A stretch of DNA of 64,000 bases from Rhynchopus euleeides (taxonomy: Eukaryota > Euglenozoa > Diplonemea > Diplonemida > Diplonemidae): the NCBI GenBank assembly GCA_963210315.1, contig OY723279.1, positions 682,001 through 746,000 on the forward strand. The letters are read 5' to 3'. A program made the translations under genes and the position numbers. This document shows, piece by piece, positions 29,142-40,326 of this stretch. A model generated the notes under the pieces. That model ran no database searches, was not told the origin of the DNA, and saw only the letters and a program-made list of their open reading frames with translations. Numbering within the stretch: position 1 is the stretch's first letter; each line of letters begins with the position of its first letter.

Positions 29142-30013
29142 ATCGCTGTGGAAACCTGCGGTGGCACGGGAGCGGTCCGGCTCATGGCCGCTGGGGCACC
29201 AAACCGCCCCGCCAGCACCTGCACCCCAGGCGCCGCCCTCGGCTCCGGCGACAGGCTCAGCAAGCTGGGCAGCGGCGGGGGCGCCACAGCGGCAGGCACC
29301 TCCCCCTTCGGCGCGTGCACCAGCCCAGGCATACTGGGGGGCGACGTCTGCTCCGTCAGCGCAGGCAGGGGCCCGGGCGAGGCCTCCGTCAGGCCAGGCA
29401 TCGCGGGCAGCACAGGCGACCCCGACGTCAGCTCCGGCAGGGGCCCAGGCGACGGCGACGGCGTGGGCGCCGTCAGCAGCTCGGGGAGCGGGCACCTCTC
29501 CGGGGTGGATACGGCAGCCAGCTCTGGGAGGGGGTAGTCGGGCGAAGCAGAGGTGAGCTCTGGCATCTCAGGCAGGGCAGGCGAATCGGCGGCAGTCAGC
29601 TCCGGCATCGGCGCGTGGGGCAGCAGCGCGGGGAGGGTTGCGAGGGTCGGCGTGGCGGGGAATGCGGCGAGAAGCTCGGCATCCATGTCGCCTGGAGAGG
29701 TAGCTTCCTGGGCCACGCAGTTGTTCAGAAGCTCCAGCATGACGCACAGAGACCCCGGCGAGATGGCGGAGACACCACTCCCCGAGCACGGCCTCCCCGG
29801 AGTCCGGCGGAAGCCCGACGAGGCGCGGGACGGCGTCAGCGCGTCCCCCGGGCTCACGCTGGGCGACCCCTCCACAAGCGGCGGCGGGGAAACATCGTCA
29901 CCCACAGCCATTGCCAGCAGCGCCTCGCTGTGCCCGACCCCCGCGATCTGCCCCGGGGTGCAGGGGAGCAGCTCGGGGAGAGGTGCTGTCTGTGCGCACA
30001 TTGCCATCGCCAT
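29142..30013 (-). CDS. Pro/Leu-rich disordered protein, probable first exon
   Basis: The frame runs from ATG at 30013 to a stop at 29078; I place the exon end at a GTATGT donor (29141-29136). About 290 residues, predicted largely disordered: it is dominated by short variants of PLPELT and PEMPELTSASP spaced 10-20 residues apart, with stretches of Ser-Pro. One ordered-looking segment, SLCVMLELLNNCVAQE, sits near residue 90. I recognise no family. The codon pattern and the sharp contrast between the repeated PELT words and the flanking simple DNA support real coding, but a GC-rich accidental frame cannot be excluded. Downstream exons are not identified. Confidence 0.45.
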
Positions 30014-30485
30014 CGGTGTGGGTGTGAAGGAGGAGGGGCGGTGGTGGCAGGTGGCAGGTGGTAGTGGCGGTGGCGGTGGTGGGGATTCGGGGGAGAGAGA
30101 GGAAGCAGGTAGGGGGGACGGTGTTGTGTGGGGTAGGTCGCGGTGTGGGTGTTGTCGGGAAGGGGAGGGGGGGGGGAGCAGGGCGGAAGGGGGTGGGGTT
30201 GCGAGGGGAAAAAAAACCGCGGTGGGTGGACCTTTTGTTGTGTGTGTTCCCCTCTCTCTGTCGGTGGTGGTGGTGGTGGTGGTGTTGAACTAAAGATGGG
30301 TAATCTCTCTTTGTGTTCTGTGCGGCAAAATCAATGGGGGCAAAACAAAAAAAGCAGATCACCCAAAGCCTGATGAAGGGGGTTCTTGGGCCCCCTTTTT
30401 GTTGCCCAGAAGTGCTGTTTCCCAATACGCAATGCGAGCCCCCCTCTTGCAGGCCACACACACCTGATCCTCCTGGCCAAGGCGC
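30014..30485. other. Non-coding spacer upstream of the PELT-protein gene
   Basis: GGTGGT-type simple repeats and G-runs. It may include the promoter of the minus-strand gene; no motif is recognisable. Confidence 0.4.
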
Positions 30486-30685
30486 AATCAATAAAATCGA
30501 TCAACATGAGGCAGCAATAAAATCGATCAACATGGGGGCCCTCGCTATCAAGTGTGACTGAGTGAGAAAAGGTGAGAAATCAGCCATGTTTGGCTGAAAA
30601 CTGACGACTCGTGACTCACAGTGACTCGTAGCGAGGACCCCCCATGAGGCAGCAATAAAATCGATCAACATGAGGCAGCAATAAA
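30486..30685 (+). repeat. Short tandem repeat interrupted by a MITE
   Basis: Unit AATAAAATCGATCAACATG plus AGGCAGC is repeated about three times (26-bp period); the 109-bp MITE interrupts one unit. Confidence 0.7.
30534..30642. mobile_element. 109-bp MITE, copy 2
   Basis: GGGGGCCCTCGCTATC to GCGAGGACCCCC, the inverse orientation of 19174-19282, flanked by CAT at 30531-30533 and 30643-30645. The neighbouring intact tandem units show the uninserted sequence ATCAACATGAGG. Confidence 0.8.
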
Positions 30686-31020
30686 CTCCCATCACCGGTT
30701 TTTTTCTTGGTGGTTCAGGCCCAAATGGTGTGAACAAATATTATTTCCGGAGAAAGAAAAATACCATGGCGTGAGCCACGGATCCCAATGATGCAAATAA
30801 ACGCATTTTCGAGAGGAGGAAAAAATGGACCAAAAATGGGGCCCGGGCGGGCCAGCCCATGGGGCCTGGCCCATGTCCTCAGTGTCTGTCATTGAATCTC
30901 TGGTTTTGAGGCGACGATCCAGCCCGCACTGACGAGCCTTGGCGCCCTCATCGAACCCTTGGGCGCAATTTACGCAAGTTCAGGAAGATGGACTATACCG
31001 CACAAGGAACAGATGTTCAG

Positions 31021-31065
31021 TACCGTGGCCTCCGGCGGCTGGGGGGCTCCGCCCCCCAGACTCCC
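31021..31065 (+). repeat. Hairpin module H, copy 3
   Basis: TACCGTGGCCTCCGGCGGCT then GGGGGGCTCCGCCCCCC. Paired with copy 4, 170 bp downstream; preceded by GAACAGATGTTC. Confidence 0.8.
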
Positions 31066-31190
31066 GCGTGACGTATGCCTGTCGACCAAGCCCTTTGGGA
31101 TCACATCAGGTCATGGAATCCAGAGACCGCCCTCAGGAGGACGCACCCAACTCACCACAGAATCTGGACCCCACAAGGAACAGGTGTTCG

Positions 31191-31243
31191 CTACCGTGGC
31201 CTCCGGCGGCTGGGGGGCTCCGCCCCCCAGACCCCCCCTGTGG
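31191..31243 (+). repeat. Hairpin module H, copy 4
   Basis: Same unit and orientation as copy 3, ending ACCCCCCCTGTGG. The DNA between copies 3 and 4 resembles that between copies 9 and 10 (shared CAGAATCTG and ATCAGGTC words). Confidence 0.8.
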
Positions 31244-32136
31244 ACCTCTTTGCATTCTCTGGACCACCTCTAAGGGTGCACCACTCTCTTCTCCAGGGGC
31301 AAACTGCATATTCCCACGTTTTCTCGTGTTTCTGTACGGGGTCTAATAAAAGATGGACTCATCCGCAGAACACGTCCGGGGGCACCATGGATTCCAATGT
31401 TCCGAAACATGTCGTTTTCGGGGGTTTTCGGGTCACCTGCGGTGCGCACGGCCCGAAAAATGGGGTGAAACAGGTCACGAAAACCAAGAAAAAATTGAGT
31501 ATAAGTACCGGGTTTTTGGCCACTTTTTGTCAGAATAAGCTTCAGGTATGTGGGAGGGGGTGGGGGGGGGTCAGAGGCATTTGAAGAAATGTGCAGGAAA
31601 TATACATCCTCCCTCATTCCCTTGGTCCCTTGGTATGACAGCAACGTAGAGAGAACAGTCAGAACAAGTCGGAAAGCGCCGACCTGGGGGGGGGGGGAAG
31701 AGGAGGAGAGGATGACTGCTGTTTGTCAGCACATTTTTTGGCAACGGTTTGCTGCAAAGGGGGGGGGGGGAGGGAGGGGAGGAGAGGGGCGTGTGCAGGC
31801 GCAGGGTCTTTGTCACCTTTGTTAACTTTGTGACAAGACAAGACCCGCACACCTCCTCCCTCTCTCCCCCCCCCTCCTTTAGTACCGTTGATCTCGTTGT
31901 CTCTGAAGGCGGGGGTTTTGAAACACAATGTGTAACTGCCAGACACACCCAACAGGCACCGCTATGCAGGGTTCATGCCTGCGTAGCGTGCGGTGCTGCT
32001 GGCCTCCGATGCGTGGCGTATGTTATTGGAACAAGCACATATATTTTGTTATCTCCCTCTCTCTCTCCTGTATGCTTCACGTGTGAGTATCCCCGTCGAC
32101 GAGAACACTCTCACCTTTGCCTCTCGCAATGTGTCA
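31244..32136. other. Non-coding spacer downstream of the p25-alpha gene
   Basis: Contains G-runs at about 31550-31570 and 31688-31700. The final ~100 bp before 32137 should hold the p25-alpha 3' UTR. No gene is supported. Confidence 0.4.
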
Positions 32137-32529
32137 CTACTTGTACTGCTGCACACCACGCACGTCAGCTTCACCCCTGTTGGTGATCTCAGACAGGTCA
32201 GCTGTGCCGCGGTCGTTGGTGGTCGGGCCACCCTTTGCGTGCACTCCGGTGTACTGGCTCTTGTCGTCGTGGAACTTCACGGACTCTGCCACCGTGCCGC
32301 TCGAGTTCGGGCCGCCGGTGTTCGTCACCTTCGCCACCACATCGTCCTTCGTGCACCCCTTGCGTGCCGCGATCTCAACCAGGGCCTGGTTCTTGAAGCA
32401 GTCGTAGGAGATCTTGCGTGCGCCCTTCGGCTTCACCTTCGAGAAGATCAGGTCGCAGTCCGTTGCGGAGAACTTCTTGTCCACAAGCTTGGTGTCCTTG
32501 CAGAACTTGGCAAACTTGGCGTTGTCCAT
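32137..32529 (-). CDS. p25-alpha (TPPP-like) family protein
   Basis: 130 residues. The N-terminal half reads MDNAKFAKFCKDTKLVD, then TDCDLIFSKVKPKGARKISYD, the known p25-alpha signature (D-F-x-K-x-K-x-x-x-R-x-I-x-Y). The C-terminal half has KFHDDKSQYTGVHAKGGP, the known TxxxKYTGxHxxRF-type tail. In known members this family binds and bundles microtubules and is widespread in ciliated and flagellated eukaryotes. The size is close to short family members. The ATG follows an acceptor-like CCCCTCACAG at 32542-32551 with the frame open between, so a short coding or untranslated 5' exon (or a trans-splice site) is possible. A microtubule role here is inferred from the family. Confidence 0.85.
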   Translation of the reverse strand: MDNAKFAKFCKDTKLVDKKFSATDCDLIFSKVKPKGARKISYDCFKNQALVEIAARKGCTKDDVVAKVTNTGGPNSSGTVAESVKFHDDKSQYTGVHAKGGPTTNDRGTADLSEITNRGEADVRGVQQYK

Positions 32530-32587
32530 CTCAGCCTTCGCCTGTGAGGGGGTGTGGAGGAGGTGGGCATGTTTGCCCCGCCACCGA

Positions 32588-32615
32588 GGCCCCTAATGCG
32601 ACATGCATTAGGGGT
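32588..32615. other. Stem-loop upstream of the p25-alpha gene
   Basis: GGCCCCTAATGC and GCATTAGGGGTC form a 9-10 bp stem with a short loop, about 60 bp upstream of the ATG. Function unknown; it may be a MITE relic. Confidence 0.45.
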
Positions 32616-34378
32616 CTATCCATCGCCGATACCGAACGCTGACCCACGAGCCTTTCTTATAGACGAAAGACGAGTGGTTCTTCGGGAGAAAAGTGGGAAG
32701 ACTCCTAGGCCAGCAGTATATACACAACAGAGAAAGCAAAGACTGTTCGATTATCTTCAAACGCCGAACACTGAACATTGACACAACTTCGACAGAGTGA
32801 ATGCGTCCATATCATACGTTGCCACTCCCCGCGCCGAAGGCGCAGAAGGAGTTGAAAACCTGCTGAAGTTCGCTCATTGTTTACGGCTGCTGTGTATTAG
32901 TGTAACTGCCAGGAGGGGCGGGTGGGGGTGGGTGGATTCGGCGATGGGCGCAGCAAAGATGCCTGCTTCGAGCAATAATAGCAAGACACCACGCCCTTCT
33001 GCGCCTCGGAAATTCCGACATCCTCGCACGCGGGGGAGGCGGAGGAGACGGAGAGGGAGAGGGGGGCGGCAGGCGCCGGTACACCCAGCCCTCTCTGGGC
33101 GGGGATCACACTCGGCACCCAGCCCAGCCCAGCGACCCCATACCCGGTGGTGCAACTCCGTCCCCGCTTGCTGTGTCGGTTGCAAAGTGGCACGGGTTTA
33201 ACACATAGTGGCACACACACACACACACACACACACACAGCGCAAAAAAGGCCTCCAGCTGGGCGATGTTCGAGAGGGGTGGGTGGGGGGCATAGGGTGG
33301 GAGGGGGAGGGGGAGCGGGGGGCGGGCACAGGGATGTTGTGTTGGTGGACATGGGTCTACTTTTATACCACAACAGGAGCTCCTGCCAAGTGCGTCAAAA
33401 TGGCAGGGGGGGGGTGGGGGGATTGCATGACGTGGGCCGTCGGATCTCGACCTGCATTCCGATACTGGCGAGTCGGAAACAAGTCGGCAGCCCGACTAGT
33501 CGGGACTCCTGCCGCTGGCCAGTGATTTTTATCTTTTATCTTTTTGGAAATATACGGACAGCCCTCTCTGGAGGGGGCTGCCTTTTTGTTCATCCCGAAT
33601 TCTGTCTTCGGGATTTTTTTTCCCGAGGGCAAAGGACTGAATAGCTCGCAACTGTTCTCGAAAAGCTGTGTGATTTTTCCGTCCTTCAGTAAGGTTACCC
33701 TTGTGTTTTTTTTCCCCGAACAACACCATCCAGGACAAGAGTGTATCCCTCGGATTTGAAGCCATTTTGAAATCTTCCCTGCGCACATAGTATTTTTTGT
33801 GACCGAGATAACTTTGAGACAATCCTGCACACCCTGATGCTGCCCAAAAAAATTAATTTGGCAAGCAAGCAAGGCGTGCCTTTGGAGGAGGGATAAAATA
33901 GAAAAGTGTAGCGTGTGGGGGGTTGGTAGGTGGCACGCACACACCTCGGCCTGTGCTGAGGTGAGATGTGGCTCTGCACTTTGGATTCCGTGAACTCGTT
34001 GTGTGTTTAGGGCAGGTTGTAGCCCTCCTATAGGGAAGAAGGGGGCGGAGGGGTGGGTGGGTGCACAACGCGGCAGCTAGCTCCCGGACTGCAACCTGGC
34101 TAGCCGGCTGGCAAGCCAGGTCTGACTAGTCCCGGACTAGTCAGGAGACTTGGCTGACTAGTCAGGGGCCCGACTGCCGCATCGTGTGGGGGATGTGAAG
34201 AGCGATACACGTTAGACTTCAAATTTTTCGAACAGCCACTTTTTTGTGTGGCACTAAAGGAAAACCATCTGTGCCCCCCCGCTGGATCGTAAAGTGACAG
34301 CAAAAAACGAGACAACAAACCAATTCCTGCCGAAAGCTGTTTCGGTTGGAAAGCAGACCCCCCCCCCCCACCTTTTTG
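32616..34378. other. Non-coding region with CTAGTC palindromes
   Basis: Includes CCCGACTAGTCGGG at about 33495 and a cluster of related words (GACTAGTCCCGGACTAGTC) at 34080-34190, possibly ends of a decayed element. Also (CA)n at 33210-33238. No gene seen; the 193-residue minus-strand frame near 33363-33944 shows no domain. Confidence 0.45.
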
Positions 34379-36690
34379 TGCACACGGTGGACTCCCACAC
34401 GTCAGGGTGCACCTTTTTGGGATATCGGAATAGCGGGGGTCATACCCCCGATCGTACCCCCGCTCGCGGGGGTCTGACCCCCGCTAGCGGGGGTCCAGAC
34501 CCCCCCCGCTGGGGGGACCCTTTTCGATTTTTTTTCCGGGGGGGGGGTCTATTTTGGACGTTTGAGCCCGATTTCGAAGGAATTTTTGAGTTTTGAGCCT
34601 ATTTTGGGCCCTAAAACGCGTTGAAACGGGTCCCGGAATTTCCGGAAAATGGCCGTTTTTTGGCCTTGGCGAAATTTCGCCCAAAATAATGACCCAAACT
34701 TTTCTGTGTCCAAAATCAGGTTCTGGTGGTCTGGAACTGTTCATTTTCGAAGGCAGTCGTGAGAAAATCGCGAGGTTTCACCCCCCGAAAGATCATATTG
34801 TATATTATCGGCCAGATGCAGTTGCATCTGCATGCGGCCTGGCGTTCCTCAATATGGTTTGCCGAGCTGCTGCCACCCTTTGGACACTCCCAGTTCCCCC
34901 GACGGGGTCTGGGGCCCCTAAGAGACCTTCTTCCTCAGGGTTGCAGTGAGTGATACCCGGCCTTGCTCGCAACCTGCCTGCCACCACGGGCCTGGGGATG
35001 GAGTCCGTGAACCCCGAAAAATTCGAGGAAATCCCCCTGGAACACCCGAATACCCGGACAATCCCACCCCCATGTGACCACACCAAGGGTTTGGAATTAT
35101 TCGGGGGGTCGGCGGTCCGCAAAATGGCTCAAATAAAAAGGGGTTGTTTGGGAATGACGGGATTATTTGGGGGTGGAATTGTTCGGGGGGCCCTTTATTC
35201 AAACGCTATACCCCAACCGCAACCCCACCCCCTGCCTTCTGCCCCACCCCTGTGCAAGGTCATGTGCCCATTTTCAATTTCAGGTGACCCGATGATAGGG
35301 ATGTACCCCGAGGGTCAACCTGCAGGGATCCACTTTTTGCTATGCCTGCATTGCCGCTGTTTGCGCTTCTCGCCTCCACACACCACCCTGGGGGGAGGGG
35401 CAGAGGGCGGAGGGGGCTACACACTTACACAACCGATTCGGTCAAACAATGCCACGTCATCCCCATTGGGGTCCTGGACCGCGGCCTCTCTCCCAGCGAA
35501 TTGGTGTCGTCATCAGGCAGGCTAAGTAGTTGTCTACACAGGACATTGGTTTTAAGGGGGTCTGAGTTCTGCGGAACTGGCTTCAAGGGACGCCCCCTCG
35601 TAATGACTGGGTGGATGGAGCCAAGTAATACCAGGTGGTCGGACACCGGAACTCTCGGCATTTATTAGTCGCGGGAACTGTGTCCGTGTGGTAGGTGACC
35701 CCTTCCGATTCCACTGATTCCACTCTTGAACATGTAGTGTTGAAAGATACTTGGTGTTCTGATGTTTTACAGGGTACTTGACAAAGGAAAGAGGGTGGTC
35801 AGTCTTGTGATCCACCCTGAATCCTTCCTGTGAGCAGCAGATCCACAACACCTCGACTTCTTTCAGCGGCTGTATTGATATTGCCTGACACAGCAAACAT
35901 GATTCAATTGGAGGAACAAGCCTCGTACACCAGCGGCCCAAAAGGTGGATTTCATGTATGGTTTTAGGATTTCCCTTACTACTGATGGTGTAGAGACTAC
36001 AAAGCCTGACCTGATGACGCCGCCATGAACCTGGGAGACACGCCGCGTGAGAAGGGACCTCGGTGCGGGGTGGCGTGAAGATCCTGCCTGAGTGCCCTCG
36101 TCGGGACCCGCGGTAAACCGTGGCGTTCCCCCCGAGGCAAGTCCAGGACGAAGGTTGCAGATAACCGCTGCACCTCTTCGTCCGAAAGGAGCTCACAGGA
36201 TAGGGGAACTGCCCACACCCCACTCACGACAGTGTATCCGAAAGGTGCACTGCGCGTGTGGTGGCGGTGTCGGGTCCAGACCCACCTCGTTCCCCATGCC
36301 CGTCAGTTGTTGCCCCTCCAGGGGTGGCTGCTGTCTGGCATGGGGGGCGCCCTCCCTGCCTTGCAAGGGAAAATGTAGAACGGCATGCTGCCCGTTTCTT
36401 CATTTTTCCCCTTGTGTGGCAGGGGGGGTCACCTCTCACGAGGGAAAATCGAGGAACGGCATGCTGCCCGTTCACTCTTTTTTCCTCGAGGGGGTGAAAT
36501 ATGCGGAAAGGACTAAAATCCCGCCTATTTTCTCCAGCCAAAAAGTATGGCCAGCGGGGTCTAGACCCCCGATAGCGGGGGTCCAGACCCCCGCTCGCGG
36601 GGGTCAGACCCCCGCCCGCGGGGGTCCCAGACCCCCGCTAAGACCCCCGCCCCAGACCCCCGCTCCAGGGGGTGGGAGTCCACCGTGCAC
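34379..36690. mobile_element. Palindrome-ended element 1 (GC-rich arrays)
   Basis: The ends share GGTGGACTCCCAC in inverse orientation (34385-34397 and 36672-36684). Next to each end sits an array of GC-rich palindromes: GCGGGGGTC/GACCCCCGC at 34430-34510 and 36550-36660. The core contains GACCCTTTTCGATTTTT, an AGGTGACCCGATGAT block (35281) and GGGCAGCATGCCG units; all three recur in inverted order in the next element. No target duplication found. Superfamily unknown. Confidence 0.55.
35552..36223 (-). CDS. Unknown ORF inside palindrome-ended element 1
   Basis: A 223-residue open frame, not low-complexity, with stretches such as IHLLGRWCTRLVPPIESC, LKEVEVLWICC and PLSFVKYPVKHQNTKYLS. I recognise no transposase motif. 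Its position in the core of a terminally inverted element makes a relic transposase or a captured gene possible. Evidence for translation is only the absence of stops and varied composition. Confidence 0.25.
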   Translation of the reverse strand: MGCGQFPYPVSSFRTKRCSGYLQPSSWTCLGGNATVYRGSRRGHSGRIFTPPRTEVPSHAACLPGSWRRHQVRLCSLYTISSKGNPKTIHEIHLLGRWCTRLVPPIESCLLCQAISIQPLKEVEVLWICCSQEGFRVDHKTDHPLSFVKYPVKHQNTKYLSTLHVQEWNQWNRKGSPTTRTQFPRLINAESSGVRPPGITWLHPPSHYEGASLEASSAELRPP

Positions 36691-36852
36691 ACCACTCCCC
36701 GGTCTGATGAAGTGGTGTGAGTGGGGGGGGGGGGGGGTCGCAAGATCTAGCTAAATGCACAGAAAGCTTCCCCTCAATTGGGCTCCCGCCGAACCTAACG
36801 ATAACAAAAAGAGCGGAAACAATCGGACATTCCCTTCAAACACATACAGGTT

Positions 36853-36942
36853 GGGGGCCCTCGTTCTAAAGTGCAGAAAAGCGAGCTGCCTAACAATATA
36901 GGCTGCAACCCTGACACACTTCGACACAGAGTGAAGTCCCCC
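36853..36942. repeat. Repeat R2, copy 3 (complete, 90 bp)
   Basis: GGGGGCCCTCGTTC to GAAGTCCCCC, inverse of copy 1; the most complete copy. The ends resemble those of the 109-bp MITE. Confidence 0.6.
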
Positions 36943-36994
36943 ACACAGACACACGCGAATGACGATTCGCCGAATGTTGCACGGTGGGATCATG

Positions 36995-37745
36995 AAAAAA
37001 ATAGTACTATTTTTAGTGACATGGCGACTATAATAGTCACTATAATAGTGGACCTGCGACTATTATAGTGACTATAATAGTGGCAGGTCCACTATAATAG
37101 TGACTATTATAGTCGCCATGTCACTATAATAGTCACTATTATAGTGGACTTGTCACTATTATAGTCACTATAATAGTCGCATGTCCACTATTATAGTCAC
37201 TATTATAGTGACGTGCGACTATTATAGTGACTATAATAGTGGACTTGTCCACTATTATAGTCACTATAATAGTCGCCTGCGACTATTTTTACAACTATAA
37301 TAGTGACAAGTCTAGTGGCATGCGACTATTATAGTCACTATTATAGTCGCCATGTCGACTATATGGTCAGTAAGTGCTCAGTATATAGTGAACACATACT
37401 TCTATTCGAACATGGGATGCCACTACATGTCGAGTAAACGCCCAGGACATGTCACTAAGTGTCCAGTAAACTGCGTTTTTGGTCCACTATATGGCCGGCA
37501 TTGCGACTATTTTACTGACATGCACTCAACATGTCCAGTATTATAGTGGATGTGCGGCCAACATGTCAGTATTTACTGAACATGTCCACTATTATAGTGA
37601 CCGCATACACGCATGTCACTATTATAGTCACTATTTTAGTGGCATGTCCAGAAAATACTGAACATGTCCACTATTATAGTGTCGCATACACGCAGGTCCA
37701 CTATGATAGTCACTATTATAGTGACGGCATGTCCAGTATATACTG
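36995..37745. repeat. Left array of ACTATNATAGT palindromes
   Basis: Dozens of 11-bp near-palindromes separated by GGACATGTC, GCGAC or similar 4-9 bp linkers. Regularity decays after about 37350, where words such as GTCCAGTATATACTGG appear. Highly self-complementary. Confidence 0.8.
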
Positions 37746-37816
37746 GCCATTTTACTTGCATGCCGAAGTGGAGCGTTTCCCTTGCGGAACGCCTTGGCAA
37801 ATGGGTGTCTCCCAAG

Positions 37817-38010
37817 GCAAAAATGAGTGAACGGGCAGCATGCCGTTCCACATTTTTCCCTCGTGAGGGCGACCCCCTTGCAACGCAAGGTGAAAAATGA
37901 AGAAACGGGCAGCATGCCGTTCTACATTTTTCCCTCGTGAGGGAGGCCCCCTTGCACCGCAAGGTGAAAAATGAAGAAACGGGCAGCATGCCGTTCCACA
38001 TTTTTCGTCT
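37817..38010 (+). repeat. Three ~75-bp tandem units
   Basis: Unit centred on ACGGGCAGCATGCCGTTC followed by CATTTTTCCCTCGTGAGGG, at about 37831, 37905 and 37979. Inverse copies occur at 36373-36490 in element 1. Confidence 0.75.
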
Positions 38011-39859
38011 CTGGATCAACAAACGAGAGCGCACCGCAAGTCTCGGCATTACCTGCCTTGAGAACCTCTGCATGGACAGGAACCGGAAGCCCCCCTGTGT
38101 AGGAGTGATTCAGCAGAGACGAACATTCGTCACGGTGGCGCTTCAGGCGTGTGCCGAGCTATATGTCGACACACCTTCCCGGTGGGGCTCCAGGCATTTG
38201 CCGAGCTAGTGTATTGTATCAACTGTTATAATAAGAATGAGAAAACATCCATGGGTCAGCAGGGAAACCCCTGCTGTGGGGGACAGAATCGACGTGTTTC
38301 TTTGAAGAAACAACAACCTGCGGGTTACCGCTGGGGCCGATGTCCAAAGGGGCGCGACACCACGGGGGTGCAACACCGCTTGTCTTGGGAAGTTCTTCAC
38401 CTTTGGTGAAGGCGGAGTGTTCATATAAGCAAAATTTACGTACACAAGCAGCGCTCAACCATACACCAGCAAACCAAGCAGGTAGCTGCCGAAGGATCGG
38501 TTCGTGCACCTGAGTCTGTACTCTATCTGATCTATTCCGGCTTTTCATGCTTGTCCTTTCAGACCGGAGGTCTCTCTCTCAAGGCATATAGTCATTCTCC
38601 CTTTGCCACAGACCAGTGGGAGTATGTTTATGTGGAGTCACCTAGAGTCACAGTTATTCGGTGCCACCACGAGAGAGAGTCCAGATTCAGACCGTGTGTC
38701 ATCCTCTTCCACGGCCAGGCAGAGCTTGCGCGGGGGCAAGATGGCTGAGTTGCCGGGCGTCTACAGATGCTCCACACACACGACGAGCGCCAGCAGGAGT
38801 ACTGGTTTCCGACCGATTCCCGACCACCTCTAATTCCACAAGGGCGCAGGCAGCCATATGGGGGTTTTCATTCCATTCCCAGACATCCGAACATAGTCAC
38901 CTAGGGGGGCCACCACGCAAGGCCGCTGACATGCACAGTCTCACGCCGCTTTGTGTACGTAAATCTGCACCCAAAGTTGCCCTGCCCCACCGCCCCCCAA
39001 CCGCCCGGTAGGTAAGACCCTCGGGGTGCTGCATCCCCATCATCGGGTCACCTAAACTTTCGGCAAAAAAGCACTCCGTCTTGAACTTTAAAAATCTGAA
39101 AATTCTGAAAAAGAAAAGCAGCGCAAAGCAAGGCAACAAGGGAGCAATGCGATGGGTGGGGGCACGAGCTTGAACAGGGCAGGGTCAGGGGGGCCGGGCA
39201 GGGTCGGGGGGAGTTTAAAATAGCTGGACAATCAGCTATGGTTCTGAGCAATGGCCGTGTCGTCATTGCTCTTTTTATTCATTCTCTTGACATACTGGAT
39301 ACCGTCAATTTTGACACACGTCTGTACCGTCTGTAATCCACGAAATGACCCAAACATGATGTGCTTCATTTTTGGGACCGTCTGTGTGATCAGGATCAAA
39401 GATCTCGGGGTTTCTACGACTTCCTTCGAAAATGGAAGGTTCCAGATCACAAGGACCAGACTTTGGGGCCAGATTTTTTTTGCTCTATTTTTGAGGCGAA
39501 TTTTCACCAAGGCCGAACAGGCCAAATTCGCGGGCCGTTTTAATGCGTTTTAGGCCTCAAAACAGGCTCAAAAACCAAAAATTCCTTGCATACACGTTAA
39601 GTGTTCTAAGAAACCAGACATAACCAGAAGACCAACATCATGTTCGTGCTAGCACTTTTCCCTTTTGTCATCACACCCGTGCGCCAAAAACAGGTTAGGC
39701 CTTATATTTGGCTGCGTTCAACGAAAAAAGACACTTCTTTCCGGAGTTTAGCTAGCACGATTCAGTTGGGCGATTCATTTGTCTGGTTTTTCGAAAATGG
39801 GCTCAAATGTGCAAAATGGACCCATCCGAAAAAAAAAATCGAAAAGGGTCCCCCTATAC

Positions 39860-40255
39860 ATGTCGACTATTATAGTGACTATTATAGTCGCAGGTCCACA
39901 AAAATAGTGACTATAATAGTGGCACGTCCACTATTATAGTGACTATTATAGTCGCATGTCCACTATAATAGTCACTATAATAGTGGCATGCCACTATTAT
40001 AGTGACTATTATAGTGGACATGCGACTATTATAGTCGCACGTCCACTATAATAGTCACTATAATACTGACATGGCGACTATTATAGTCGCCGTGCCACTA
40101 TTTGCCCAGTATGTGTCCAGTATAATTGAGAATGTGTCCACTATGTGGCGAGTAAGTGTGCCAAATTCGCCAGTATACCGTTTCCATATAGTACTATGTG
40201 TCCAGTAGATAGTCACTATATAGTGGCAACTTATAGTGGACAAAAATAGTACTAC
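39860..40255. repeat. Right array of ACTATNATAGT palindromes
   Basis: Same units as the left array, decaying toward the outer end in mirror image (clean units inside, degenerate GTCCAGTAT words outside), followed by TAGTACTACATTT and the terminal repeat. Confidence 0.8.
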
Positions 40256-40326
40256 ATTTTTTTTGATCCCACCGTGTGCCAAGTCGCAAAGATCCCCCCC
40301 CCTCCCCACCCCCACCCACCGGCGAA

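Larger units (their letters stand above)
36980..40276. mobile_element. Palindrome-ended (foldback-like) element 2 (AT-rich arrays)
   Basis: Outer ends are CACGGTGGGATCA and its inverse, followed by a TAGTACTATTTTT word on both sides. Each end then has an array of ACTATTATAGT / ACTATAATAGT units joined by short GC words (36995-37740; 39860-40255). The ~2.1 kb core shares blocks in inverted order with element 1. No obvious target duplication; CACGG...CCGTG is followed directly by host DNA 50 bp from the C45 gene stop. Confidence 0.7.

Noticed and set aside
36995-37745. CRISPR-like appearance of regular palindromes and spacers
   Set aside because: Linkers are only 4-9 bp and not unique, the array is mirrored at the other end of an element, and the DNA is eukaryotic with no cas genes.
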